Source: an uncultured Prevotellaceae bacterium
Lineage (GTDB): Bacteria; Bacteroidota; Bacteroidia; Bacteroidales; Muribaculaceae
Assembly (NCBI GenBank): GCA_900320245.1
Contig: ONRP01000010.1
Coordinates: 1-48,224, forward strand
DNA: 48,224 nt
Direction of reading: 5' to 3'
Shown here one piece after another: positions 40,958 to 48,224 of this stretch. Every line of letters begins with the position of its first letter. The first letter of the stretch is position 1. The position numbers and the translations under genes are program-made. The notes beneath the pieces are model-generated. The model ran no database searches. It saw nothing but the letters and a program-made list of their open reading frames with translations, and was not told the origin of the DNA.

Positions 40958-42769
40958 ATGATGAAACGATTGAATAACATCTTGGTTGCGTTGGCGCTAA
41001 TCGTATGCGGCAGTGCTATAGGACAGATTCAGATTCCCGGTGGGCCCATCAAGCCGCCCGTTACGCCAAGGCAGGCTAATCCGCCTAAGACGCAAAAGCC
41101 GCCTATGTCACCCAAATTCAAGTACTATGACGTGACATTCACCTGCAACGTCCCTAGTGCAGACCTGTTCATCGACGGAGAAAACATAGGTTGGATACAC
41201 AGAACACAAGAATTGAAACTGACGGCTGGTTCGCATGTGGTTGAATTGTACTCGAGTTATTATAACGACTTTTCTTCCACTATCAACGTGAGTACCAACA
41301 ACCAGTCCTTCCACTTCGACTTAATCGAGCAAACGGATCGTAATTCACAGTCTATCTTGGGCTTCTATTATTATGAGGGCAGTTATGGCTACCCTCAAGA
41401 TTATGCCAAGGCAGTCGAGCACTTCCGCAACGCCGCTGAACAAGGAGACATCTACTCACAGGTCAATTTGGGTCTATGTTATGAAAAGGGCCGTGGCGTG
41501 GCACAGGATTATGCCGAGGCGGTCAAGTGGTATCAAATGGTGGCAGATGAGTTTGATCACATTCCAAACAAGTTAGGAGAATTCTATGAGAAGGGCCTGG
41601 GTGTGACACAAAGTTACTCCGAAGCCGTCAAGTGGTACCGAAAAGCCGCAGACCGGAGAGAGGTTACCGCACATAGCAGTTTGGGCAGGTGCTACTTTAA
41701 ACTACAAGATTATACCGAGGCTATCAACTGGTATGAAAAAGCCGCCGAAAAGGGTGACGCTGATGCGCAAAACAATCTGGGTTATTGCTATTGTAATGGT
41801 TTAGGAACAGAATATAGTAATCATGATGTTATAGGCGCCAAATGGTATCTTAAAGCAGCAGAACAAGGACATCCCGGAGCACAATACAACTTAGGATACT
41901 GCTATGAGCATGGTGATGGAGTGAAAACCGATTATTCTGAAGCCCTCAATTGGTACCGAAAAGCAGCAGAGCAGGGAATAACATTGGCTTATTATCAGTT
42001 AGGTTACTTCTACACCTACGGCTTGGGTGTGGAGCAGAACTATACCGAAGCCGCCAACTGGTTCAGGAAAATCACAGAACAGGAGAAAGTTGACACCATT
42101 TACAATTTAGGCAGTAAAGACGAAAAGTTATCTGATTACATTGATGCCGCTGGATGGTTTCTAAAAGCCTTAGAACAGAATGATGCAGAAGCGCAATGTA
42201 ATTTGGGAGATTTCTTCTCACGGGGACCATATCTGCATCATCCCCATGCCAATGCCAATGAATGGTATCGAAAAGCGGCTGAACAAGGTAATGCCAGGGC
42301 TCAATGCCGATTAGGCGACAAACTCTATTGGTCTTATATGCCTAGTGAAACAGAAAAACAGGAGGCATTCGAATGGCACAAAAAATCCGCTGAACAAGGG
42401 TATGATGAGGCACAATATCAAATGGGAGAGTATTATCACAGTGGGAGCATGGTGAAGAAAAGTGATGCAGTGGCTGCCGAATGGTATCTAAAAGCGGCTG
42501 AACAAGGTTATGGTAATGCCCAATACGAAATAGCCGAACTTTATAAAGAGGGAAAAGGCGTGAAAAAGGACAAGCAAAAGGCAATCTATTGGTACCGTAA
42601 AGCCGCAGAACAAGACAAATGTATCAGGCAATCTTACGCACAATACGAATTAGGTTGCATTTATGAAAAGGGCTGGGGTGTTGAAAAGGATCTCACCGAA
42701 GCCGTAAAGTGGTACCAAAAGGCTAACAATGCCAAGGCTGAAGAAGCCTTGAAGCGGCTAGGATATTGA
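40958..42769 (+). CDS. Sel1-repeat protein with divergent PEGA-like domain (about 13 repeats)
   Basis: The 603-residue protein; translation may start at the second ATG (40961). Signal MKRLNNILVALALIVCGSAI, linker GGPIKPPVTPRQANPPKTQK, then a PEGA-like domain that differs from the others (CNVPSADLFIDGENIGWIHR, LKLTAGSHVVELYSSYYNDF). About 13 Sel1 repeats follow, several of unusual length (32 to 40 residues), with the cap EALKRLGY. It is the largest and most diverged member. It lies between two other Sel1 genes with gaps of 47 and 28 nt (to 42798), hence the same operon. Confidence 0.86.
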   Translation: MMKRLNNILVALALIVCGSAIGQIQIPGGPIKPPVTPRQANPPKTQKPPMSPKFKYYDVTFTCNVPSADLFIDGENIGWIHRTQELKLTAGSHVVELYSSYYNDFSSTINVSTNNQSFHFDLIEQTDRNSQSILGFYYYEGSYGYPQDYAKAVEHFRNAAEQGDIYSQVNLGLCYEKGRGVAQDYAEAVKWYQMVADEFDHIPNKLGEFYEKGLGVTQSYSEAVKWYRKAADRREVTAHSSLGRCYFKLQDYTEAINWYEKAAEKGDADAQNNLGYCYCNGLGTEYSNHDVIGAKWYLKAAEQGHPGAQYNLGYCYEHGDGVKTDYSEALNWYRKAAEQGITLAYYQLGYFYTYGLGVEQNYTEAANWFRKITEQEKVDTIYNLGSKDEKLSDYIDAAGWFLKALEQNDAEAQCNLGDFFSRGPYLHHPHANANEWYRKAAEQGNARAQCRLGDKLYWSYMPSETEKQEAFEWHKKSAEQGYDEAQYQMGEYYHSGSMVKKSDAVAAEWYLKAAEQGYGNAQYEIAELYKEGKGVKKDKQKAIYWYRKAAEQDKCIRQSYAQYELGCIYEKGWGVEKDLTEAVKWYQKANNAKAEEALKRLGY

Positions 42770-42797
42770 ATACCAATCTTTAAACAAGATGAAGAAT

Positions 42798-43892
42798 ATG
42801 AAACGATTGAATTGCATCTTGATTGCGCTGGCGCTGATAATTGGCAGCAGTGCTGTGGGACAGATCCAGATTCCCGGAGGGCCCATCAAGCCGCCCGTGC
42901 CGCCTGCAAAACAGCGACAAAAGCCGAAAAAGCAGGCCAGGCCCAAAAAGGCGGCCCAGGCAACAGTCAAGTACTATGATGTAACCTTCACCTGCAATGC
43001 CCCCGATGCCGACCTGTATATCGACGACGACTATGTGGGCGATGCCAACACCATCCAGGCGCTCAAGGCAGGCTTGCATACAGTGAGAGTTTTCACCGAC
43101 TACTACAACGACTACTCGACCACCATCAATGTCAGCAGCAACAACTCTGTCGACCTGCCGCTGACCGAGAAGACCGATGCCGAATCACAATATCAACTGG
43201 GTATCAACTACTACGAGGGCCGCTCTGGTTTCCCGCAAGACTATACCCAAGCCGCCAAACGATTCCTCAACGCCGCCAACAAGGGCGATGCTGAGGCACA
43301 AAATTGGACAGGCTACTGCTATCATCATGGCCGCGGAATGGAGCAGAGTGACGAGCAAGCCGCTAAATGGTATCAAAAAGCGGCTAACCAAGGCCTTGCC
43401 GCTGCCCAAAACAACATTGGCTACTGCTACATGAAAGGCCTTGGCGTGAAACATGACAACGCCGAAGGGCTGAAATGGTACCTGAAAGCAGCCGAACAAG
43501 GGTATGCCGAAGCCCAAAACAATTTGGGTGACTATTACCTCACCCAAAATGATAGGGAACTCGCCTTCAAGTGGTTTTCCAGGGCAGCGAGCCAAGGTGA
43601 CGCTATGGGACAGTTTAACCTGGGCTTCTGCTATGAGCGAGGTATTGGAGTCGATGCTGACTTTAGAGAAGCGTTTAAACTGTTCAAGCAAGCGGCCGAG
43701 CAGGGCAATGCCGATGCACAACACTGGTTAGGCTACTGCTACGAAGAAGGTTACGGCACCTCCCGCAGTGACGATGAGGCCGCCAAGTGGTACCAAAAGG
43801 CTGTCGATCAAGGTGTGGTCGAGGCTCAAAAGGGATTGGATCGAATTGAGAAAAGGAAGAACGCGACAGTGCGCATCACCAGGAAATTCTAA
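42798..43892 (+). CDS. Sel1-repeat protein with PEGA-like domain (six repeats)
   Basis: I use the ATG at 42798 (MKRLNCILIALALIIGSSAV) by analogy; an ATG at 42789 adds three residues. After QIQIPGGPIKPPVPPAKQRQ and a basic linker comes an intact PEGA-like domain (CNAPDADLYIDDDYVGDANT), TEKTDAESQYQ and six Sel1 repeats. It ends differently from all others: instead of the usual xLxRLGY cap it has GLDRIEKRKNATVRITRKF, a basic tail. It is the last gene of the second unit. Function unknown beyond export and protein contacts. Confidence 0.87.
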   Translation: MKRLNCILIALALIIGSSAVGQIQIPGGPIKPPVPPAKQRQKPKKQARPKKAAQATVKYYDVTFTCNAPDADLYIDDDYVGDANTIQALKAGLHTVRVFTDYYNDYSTTINVSSNNSVDLPLTEKTDAESQYQLGINYYEGRSGFPQDYTQAAKRFLNAANKGDAEAQNWTGYCYHHGRGMEQSDEQAAKWYQKAANQGLAAAQNNIGYCYMKGLGVKHDNAEGLKWYLKAAEQGYAEAQNNLGDYYLTQNDRELAFKWFSRAASQGDAMGQFNLGFCYERGIGVDADFREAFKLFKQAAEQGNADAQHWLGYCYEEGYGTSRSDDEAAKWYQKAVDQGVVEAQKGLDRIEKRKNATVRITRKF

Positions 43893-43951
43893 GAATGACA
43901 ACTCGAGAGCGATGATGCTGCCGGGCTATTGTCTTGGAGGATGCTATGAAT

Positions 43952-44977
43952 TCACAGTTTTTCCAGGAGGCGTTCTATTAGGCGCGGGAGAGCGTAGTAA
44001 TCAATGTCTTGCTCGTTGACCCAGATGTAGTCGGCGGGCAAGACTGGTTTTTCGGTGGGCTCGGCGAGGTAGAAGTCGGCCAGCAGGATGCGGTGGGTGA
44101 GCACGTGCTTGACGCCGCTGGCAAGCAAAGTGAGCGGACAGCCCAGGTCGGGCAAGGGGGCATTCTCGACAAACAAGGGTTCCCACAGGCCTTGCCAGAT
44201 ATCCCCTGCGGGGCGTCGGTGCAGGGCTGTCTGACCCTCGTGGCGGATATAGATATAGGTGAATCGCCGCTCTTGGATTTTGAGTTTTTTCTCCTTGACG
44301 GGAAGCAGGTTGACGCGTCCTGTGCGCAGGGCATCGCACGTGTCGGCCACGGGGCAGTCGATGCATCGCGGCGACCGCGGCGTGCACCATGTGGCCCCGA
44401 AGTCCATCATCGCCTGGTTGAAGGCCGACGCGTTATCGTGCGGCAACAGTTCCTGGGCCAACGCCTCGAAGGTGCGCTTGCCGCGCGTGGTGTTGATGGG
44501 AACGTCGATGCCGTAATGGCGCGCCAGCACCCGATAGACGTTGCCGTCGACAGCGGCAGCAGGCAGCCCGAAGGCCATCGAACCCACAGCGGCGGCGGTA
44601 TAGTCCCCCACCCCTTTCAGGGCGCGCAGGCCCTCGATGGTGTGCGGGAATCCGCCCTGCTCGACCACTTGCCGTGCGGCGGCATGCATGTTGCGGGCGC
44701 GGCTGTAGTAGCCCAATCCCTGCCACAGGCGCAGCACCTCGTCCTCGCTGGCTTCGGCCAACGCTTCGACTGTAGGAAATGCCGCCATAAAACGCAGCCA
44801 GTAGTCGCGGCCCTGCTCGATGCGCGTCTGCTGCAAGATGACCTCGCTCACCCAGATGCCGTAGGGGTCGCCGATGCCGCGCCAGGGCAGTTCACGGCCA
44901 TAGGCCGCAAACCACTCCAGCAATGCCGTCGTAAAGCCCGTTTGACCCAAATTATCTGACAACGGTGATTGCATCAA
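43952..44977 (-). CDS. mutY: A/G-specific adenine glycosylase
   Basis: The 341-residue protein removes adenine mispaired with 8-oxoguanine. The catalytic Glu45 lies in SEVILQQT; the helix-hairpin-helix is LKGVGDYTAAAV at 120-131, with catalytic Asp144 in VDGNV. The 4Fe-4S cluster is bound by C198-X6-C205-X2-C208-X5-C214 (CTPRSPRCIDCPVADTC). Residues 225-341 are the NUDIX-like domain that reads 8-oxoG. The first 26 nt overlap the end of the LRR gene upstream, so the two are in one operon with coupled translation. The next internal Met is too late for a complete protein. Confidence 0.96.
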   Translation of the reverse strand: MMQSPLSDNLGQTGFTTALLEWFAAYGRELPWRGIGDPYGIWVSEVILQQTRIEQGRDYWLRFMAAFPTVEALAEASEDEVLRLWQGLGYYSRARNMHAAARQVVEQGGFPHTIEGLRALKGVGDYTAAAVGSMAFGLPAAAVDGNVYRVLARHYGIDVPINTTRGKRTFEALAQELLPHDNASAFNQAMMDFGATWCTPRSPRCIDCPVADTCDALRTGRVNLLPVKEKKLKIQERRFTYIYIRHEGQTALHRRPAGDIWQGLWEPLFVENAPLPDLGCPLTLLASGVKHVLTHRILLADFYLAEPTEKPVLPADYIWVNEQDIDYYALPRLIERLLEKL

Positions 44978-46739
44978 TGTTCTTGAAGTTCTTCCAGTTC
45001 TTGGCGCTCTTGTAGGCCTGAACAGATGTGTCGGGGACTTGCAGTTCCACCTTGTTGTTGCTCACGCCCTCGAGTTTGGGCGGTTGCACCGCGTGGCACT
45101 GAATAAGGTTCAGGTTCTTGCATTTATCGGCCACCTTCTTGCCCACCAGGGTAACAGTCTCGGGCAGCACAAGGGTGGTGATGGCCGTCTCGCGCAAGGC
45201 ATTGTCACCGATGGTGGTCACACCCTTGCCCAGGTCAATCGTCGCCAGCGATATGCACTCACGGAAGGCCTCCTTAGCCAGCATGGTGCATCCGTCGGGA
45301 ATGACGACAGCCGTCAAACTCCTGCAGTTCTTGAACGCCCTCTCGCCCACCATTGTCAAGGTCTGTGGCAAGTCGACGGCCCTGAGCGCGCAACCCTCAA
45401 AGGCCTCCTTGCCGATGCCCGTCAATGCAGGGGGCAACGACACGGCCGACAGGTTCTTGCAGTGCTTGAACACCCTGGGCAGCAGCACATTCACGCCCTC
45501 GGGCAACTCGGCATCGCGCAGGCTGGAACAATTCTCAAAAGCCGATTCACCGATCATCGTCAATCCATCGGGAAACGCCACACTCGTCAGTCGTGAGCAA
45601 CTGGAAAAAGCGCCGGTAGGGATAGTGCCCAGCCCCTCGGGCAACGCCACGTCGGTCAACTGTGATTCAGCAAAAGCATAGTCACCCATGCTCATCAACG
45701 AGGCCGGCAAATCAACGCGCTCAAGCGCACTACCGGCAAAAGCACGCTTGGCAAGCGTCTCCACGCCATCGGGTACCACAAACGCGCCCCTGCGGGCCAT
45801 CGGACAAAGCAGCAGCACACGTCCCGTGTTGTCATAGAGCACGCCATCCTCGCAAGAGTAGTAACGGCTGCCGCCACCGACGGTGATTTCCTCGAGTTTC
45901 TTCATCGTACCCAGGTCATCGTTGGCAATGCGCGTCTCGCCGGGGATGTCGAGCACCGTAATCGGCGTGTCCTCAAAGGCTTTGGAGCCCAAAGCGGCCA
46001 GCCCCGTCGGCAAGAAGACCCGCTTCAGGCCAGAGCCCTTGAAGGCATTGTCGCCAATCTCGGTCACTGAGCGCGGAATGCTGATCTCAGTCAAGCGGGA
46101 ACAGCCATAGAAACAGTCGTCGCCGATGCTCTGCAAACCGTCAGGCAGCGTAATATACTCCAACCTGGAGCAGCCGCTGAAGGCGCTGTTGTCCAACGAG
46201 CGCACCCCATTGGGCATGATGACCTCCTCGAGATTGCTGCAGCCGTGGAAAGCACCATAGCCGATACGCTTCAACCGCTCGGGCAACAACACCGAGCGCA
46301 GATGGGTGGCATAGGACAGGCAGTCGTCCATCACGTCACGGTCGCCGTGGCCGCCCAGCAGGCCGCCATTGCCCGAACTCATGATGCGTGCCCGCTCCAG
46401 TTCCAGGTCCAGGTAGTTATCCACCTTTTTATCCCTGCTGTCGACACAGCGCGAACGTTCACACAGTTTCTTGATGAACTTGAAGTCCTTGTAGTCCATC
46501 GGGCCCTCGATGTGCAGCAGGCGCACGCGTTCCCTCATCTCGGGGGGCACTTTGTCCTCAAGGGTTCCCGGATTGGTTAACGAGACCTCCAGCACGTCGC
46601 CATAGGAATTGGTGCGGCCATAACGCTCACGCACGGCGCGGCTGCCCTGCCTGCCATATTGTGCGGCAGCAGGCATCGTGGTGGCAGCCACGAGCAGCAC
46701 CGCTGCCATCCATCGCACGAGAAATCTGATACTTATCAT
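44952..46739 (-). CDS. BspA-type leucine-rich repeat (LRR_5) secreted protein
   Basis: The 595-residue protein has a Sec signal cut near AAAQ (residue 27). Residues 150-560 form about 17 LRR_5 units with recurring AFxxCxxLxxxxLPxxLxxIG (for example AFSGCSRLEYITLPDGLQSI, AFENCSSLRDAELPEGVNVL and AFKNCRSLTAVVIPDG). A short C-terminal VPDTSVQAYKSAKNWKNFKN is the typical LRR_5 end. BspA-like proteins are surface adhesins or contact proteins in Bacteroidota. No sorting tail is seen beyond the LRR end. It heads a unit with mutY and has its own promoter; the pairing with a DNA repair gene looks accidental. Confidence 0.88.
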   Translation of the reverse strand: MISIRFLVRWMAAVLLVAATTMPAAAQYGRQGSRAVRERYGRTNSYGDVLEVSLTNPGTLEDKVPPEMRERVRLLHIEGPMDYKDFKFIKKLCERSRCVDSRDKKVDNYLDLELERARIMSSGNGGLLGGHGDRDVMDDCLSYATHLRSVLLPERLKRIGYGAFHGCSNLEEVIMPNGVRSLDNSAFSGCSRLEYITLPDGLQSIGDDCFYGCSRLTEISIPRSVTEIGDNAFKGSGLKRVFLPTGLAALGSKAFEDTPITVLDIPGETRIANDDLGTMKKLEEITVGGGSRYYSCEDGVLYDNTGRVLLLCPMARRGAFVVPDGVETLAKRAFAGSALERVDLPASLMSMGDYAFAESQLTDVALPEGLGTIPTGAFSSCSRLTSVAFPDGLTMIGESAFENCSSLRDAELPEGVNVLLPRVFKHCKNLSAVSLPPALTGIGKEAFEGCALRAVDLPQTLTMVGERAFKNCRSLTAVVIPDGCTMLAKEAFRECISLATIDLGKGVTTIGDNALRETAITTLVLPETVTLVGKKVADKCKNLNLIQCHAVQPPKLEGVSNNKVELQVPDTSVQAYKSAKNWKNFKNIDAITVVR

Positions 46740-46769
46740 TGCTCAGTCAATTTTTAGGGTTCAGGACTA

Positions 46770-46777
46770 CAAAGTTA
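46770..46777 (-). promoter_or_regulatory. Promoter -7 box of LRR-mutY unit
   Basis: TAACTTTG on the minus strand, 30 nt before the ATG. Confidence 0.6.
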
Positions 46778-46916
46778 ACCATTTTTTCACAAGACGCGTG
46801 AGTTGATTACATTTATTTGCCACAGCAGGTAAAACCGTGTTGTGCGAATGTTAATCTTTTAACAATATATTTGTTAAATTAACGAGATTTACACGCGCGG
46901 GTAATAGGTAAAGATG

Positions 46917-46924
46917 TATTTTTG
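46917..46924 (+). promoter_or_regulatory. Promoter -7 box of MoxR gene
   Basis: TATTTTTG, 52 nt before the ATG. No clear -33 TTG at the usual distance. Confidence 0.45.
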
Positions 46925-46976
46925 CACGTTGTAAAAAAGCAAACAGAGACTATTACAGACAAAAAACAATATTGTT

Positions 46977-47972
46977 ATGGCAGAAACAGTCAATATCAGG
47001 GAGTTGAATGACCTGATTGCAAGTAAGAGTAATTTCGTGAACATGATTCGCCAGGGCATGGACCAGACCATCGTGGGCCAGAAGCACCTCGTGGACTCGC
47101 TGCTCATCGCGCTGCTGGCCAACGGCCACGTGCTGCTCGAGGGCGTTCCCGGTCTGGCCAAGACCAAAGCCATCAGCACGCTGGCATCACTGATTGATGC
47201 CCGCTTCTCGCGCATCCAGTTCACGCCCGACCTGCTCCCCGCCGACGTAGTGGGAACGATGATTTACAGCATCAAGCAGGAACAGTTCGAAGTCAAGAAA
47301 GGCCCGGTATTTGCCAACTTTGTCCTGGCCGACGAAATCAACCGTGCCCCTGCCAAGGTGCAGAGCGCCCTGCTCGAAGCCATGCAGGAGCGCCAAGTGA
47401 CCATCGGCGAGCAGACGTTCAAACTCGACGACCCGTTCCTGGTGCTGGCCACCCAGAACCCCATCGAGCAGGAGGGCACCTATCCCCTGCCCGAGGCCCA
47501 GGTGGACCGTTTCCTGATGAAGGTGCTCATCGGCTATCCGAGCAAGGCCGAGGAGAGCGAAATCATCAAGATGAACATCGCCGCCGAACCCGTACAGGTG
47601 CGTCCGATGGTCACTCCCGCCGACATTGTCGACACCCGCAAGGTGGTGCAGCAAATCTACATCGACGAGAAAATCCAGAAATATATTGTTGATATCGTGT
47701 TCGCCACCCGCTTCCCCAGCGACTATGGCCTGAACGACCTCAGGAGCATGATTTCGTTTGGTGCATCACCCCGCGCGTCAATCAACATGGCATTGGCATC
47801 AAGGGCCTATGCCTTCCTGCGCGGCCGCGGCTATGTGATTCCCGAGGACGTGCGCGCCGTGTGCCACGACGTGATGCGCCACCGCTTGGGCCTGAGTTAT
47901 GAGGCCGAGGCCAACAACATCAGTGCCGACGCCATCATCAGCAACATCCTCGACAAGATTGCAGTACCTTGA
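46977..47972 (+). CDS. MoxR family AAA+ ATPase
   Basis: The 331-residue cytoplasmic ATPase. Walker A is GVPGLAKTK (56-64), Walker B FVLADEINRAPAKVQSALLE, sensor 1 ATQNPIEQEGTYPLPEAQVD, and there is a C-terminal lid domain. The order MoxR then DUF58 (next gene) is that of the Bacteroidales bat or aerotolerance-type operon, where MoxR acts as a chaperone for von Willebrand-type partner proteins. The DUF58 gene starts 114 nt downstream, after a repeat-rich gap. Confidence 0.95.
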   Translation: MAETVNIRELNDLIASKSNFVNMIRQGMDQTIVGQKHLVDSLLIALLANGHVLLEGVPGLAKTKAISTLASLIDARFSRIQFTPDLLPADVVGTMIYSIKQEQFEVKKGPVFANFVLADEINRAPAKVQSALLEAMQERQVTIGEQTFKLDDPFLVLATQNPIEQEGTYPLPEAQVDRFLMKVLIGYPSKAEESEIIKMNIAAEPVQVRPMVTPADIVDTRKVVQQIYIDEKIQKYIVDIVFATRFPSDYGLNDLRSMISFGASPRASINMALASRAYAFLRGRGYVIPEDVRAVCHDVMRHRLGLSYEAEANNISADAIISNILDKIAVP

Positions 47973-47974
47973 TG

Positions 47975-48078
47975 CAGTTAACAGATAACAGTTAACAGAT
48001 AATAGTTAACAGTTGTCTGCTGACGGTGACACACTCCGGAGGAAAACAAATCAACTGTTCACTGTTAACTGTTCAATT
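47975..48078. repeat. AACAGTTAACAGAT-type direct and inverted repeat
   Basis: Copies of CAGTTAACAGAT in tandem (47975-48014) face CAACTGTTCACTGTTAACTG (48052-48071), so the gap between the MoxR and DUF58 genes can fold into a hairpin. No terminator T run is seen. Function unknown. Confidence 0.6.
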
Positions 48079-48086
48079 GAGAAGAA

Positions 48087-48224
48087 ATGGATACCAACGA
48101 ACTGCTGCGCAAGGTCCGCAAGATTGAAATCAAGACCAAGGGCCTGTCGCAGAACATATTTGCCGGCGAGTACCACTCGGCCTTCAAGGGCAGGGGTATG
48201 ACCTTCAGCGAGGTGCGCGAGTAC
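48087..48224 (+). CDS. DUF58 domain protein, 3' end outside window
   Basis: The first 46 residues, MDTNELLRKVRKIEIKTKGL then FAGEYHSAFKGRGMTFSEVR, match the N-terminus of the DUF58 family (von Willebrand type A-like) that follows moxR genes. The GRGMTFSEVREY motif is characteristic. The start has a GAAGAA purine tract upstream. The rest is cut off by the window edge. Confidence 0.9.
   Translation, partial: MDTNELLRKVRKIEIKTKGLSQNIFAGEYHSAFKGRGMTFSEVREY

Noticed and set aside
34700-43800. Regularly spaced 108-bp repeats considered as a CRISPR-like array
   Set aside because: The period is that of 36-residue Sel1 repeats in open reading frames; there are no unique spacers between identical short repeats and no cas genes.

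Overview
The window is a stretch of a Bacteroidales chromosome. Most transcription units start at a Bacteroidota-type promoter (TTG or TTTG, 19-21 nt, then TAnnTTTG, most often TACCTTTG). The gene content also fits: DUF4295 directly after rpmB-rpmG, DUF4421, DUF3332, a TamB-like giant, BspA-type leucine-rich repeats, CotH, many lipoproteins with a Cys lipobox, and a dockerin-like secreted protein. GC is moderately high. A gut lineage such as Muribaculaceae or Prevotellaceae is likely, but I cannot fix family or genus from sequence alone. I see no tRNA, rRNA or CRISPR array.

Layout. 1-5.4 kb: the 3' part of NADP-isocitrate dehydrogenase; two REP-like hairpins ahead of a REP-associated (Y1/HUH) transposase carrying an extra Rossmann-like domain; corA; then a compact two-gene operon encoding a Tat-exported Cys/Gly repeat protein (24 Cys in six 30-residue units) and a radical SAM/SPASM enzyme with an N-terminal PqqD-like recognition domain. 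That operon looks like a ribosomally made, post-translationally modified peptide (RiPP) system and is the best candidate for an undescribed system here. 5.4-12.4 kb, mostly minus strand: DUF3332 lipoprotein, an MltF-like lytic transglycosylase, cdsA, a conserved-looking small ORF of about 50 aa, uridine phosphorylase, thioesterase-dprA, and rpmB-rpmG-DUF4295 behind a 300-nt leader. 12.4-13.7 kb has no confident protein gene but holds an orphan terminator and a well delimited 130-nt transcript with a 21-codon ORF. 13.7-19.3 kb: a winged-helix protein, a lipoprotein-cinA-secreted protein operon, a membrane protein and a Ste24-type M48 protease. 19.3-31.3 kb: an orphan gene end, CotH, a TPR lipoprotein with a membrane segment and a cytoplasmic HTH-like tail followed by a small secreted protein, a TlpA-like thioredoxin caught between two copies of the tsaD 3' end, tsaD, DUF4421 and tamB.

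31.6-43.9 kb is an accessory repeat region: three paralogous small lipoproteins, a dockerin-like protein, then seven tandem Sel1-repeat genes in two transcription units. Six of these share a signal peptide, a Pro/Lys-rich linker and a PEGA-like domain before the Sel1 repeats. Two carry deletions starting at exactly the same base, one in frame and one frame-shifting, and share a 130-nt 5' cassette, so the array seems to be recombining. 43.9-48.2 kb: mutY overlapping an LRR gene, a MoxR ATPase and the start of a DUF58 protein.

All functional calls come from reading motifs by eye. No database search, structure prediction or tree was run.
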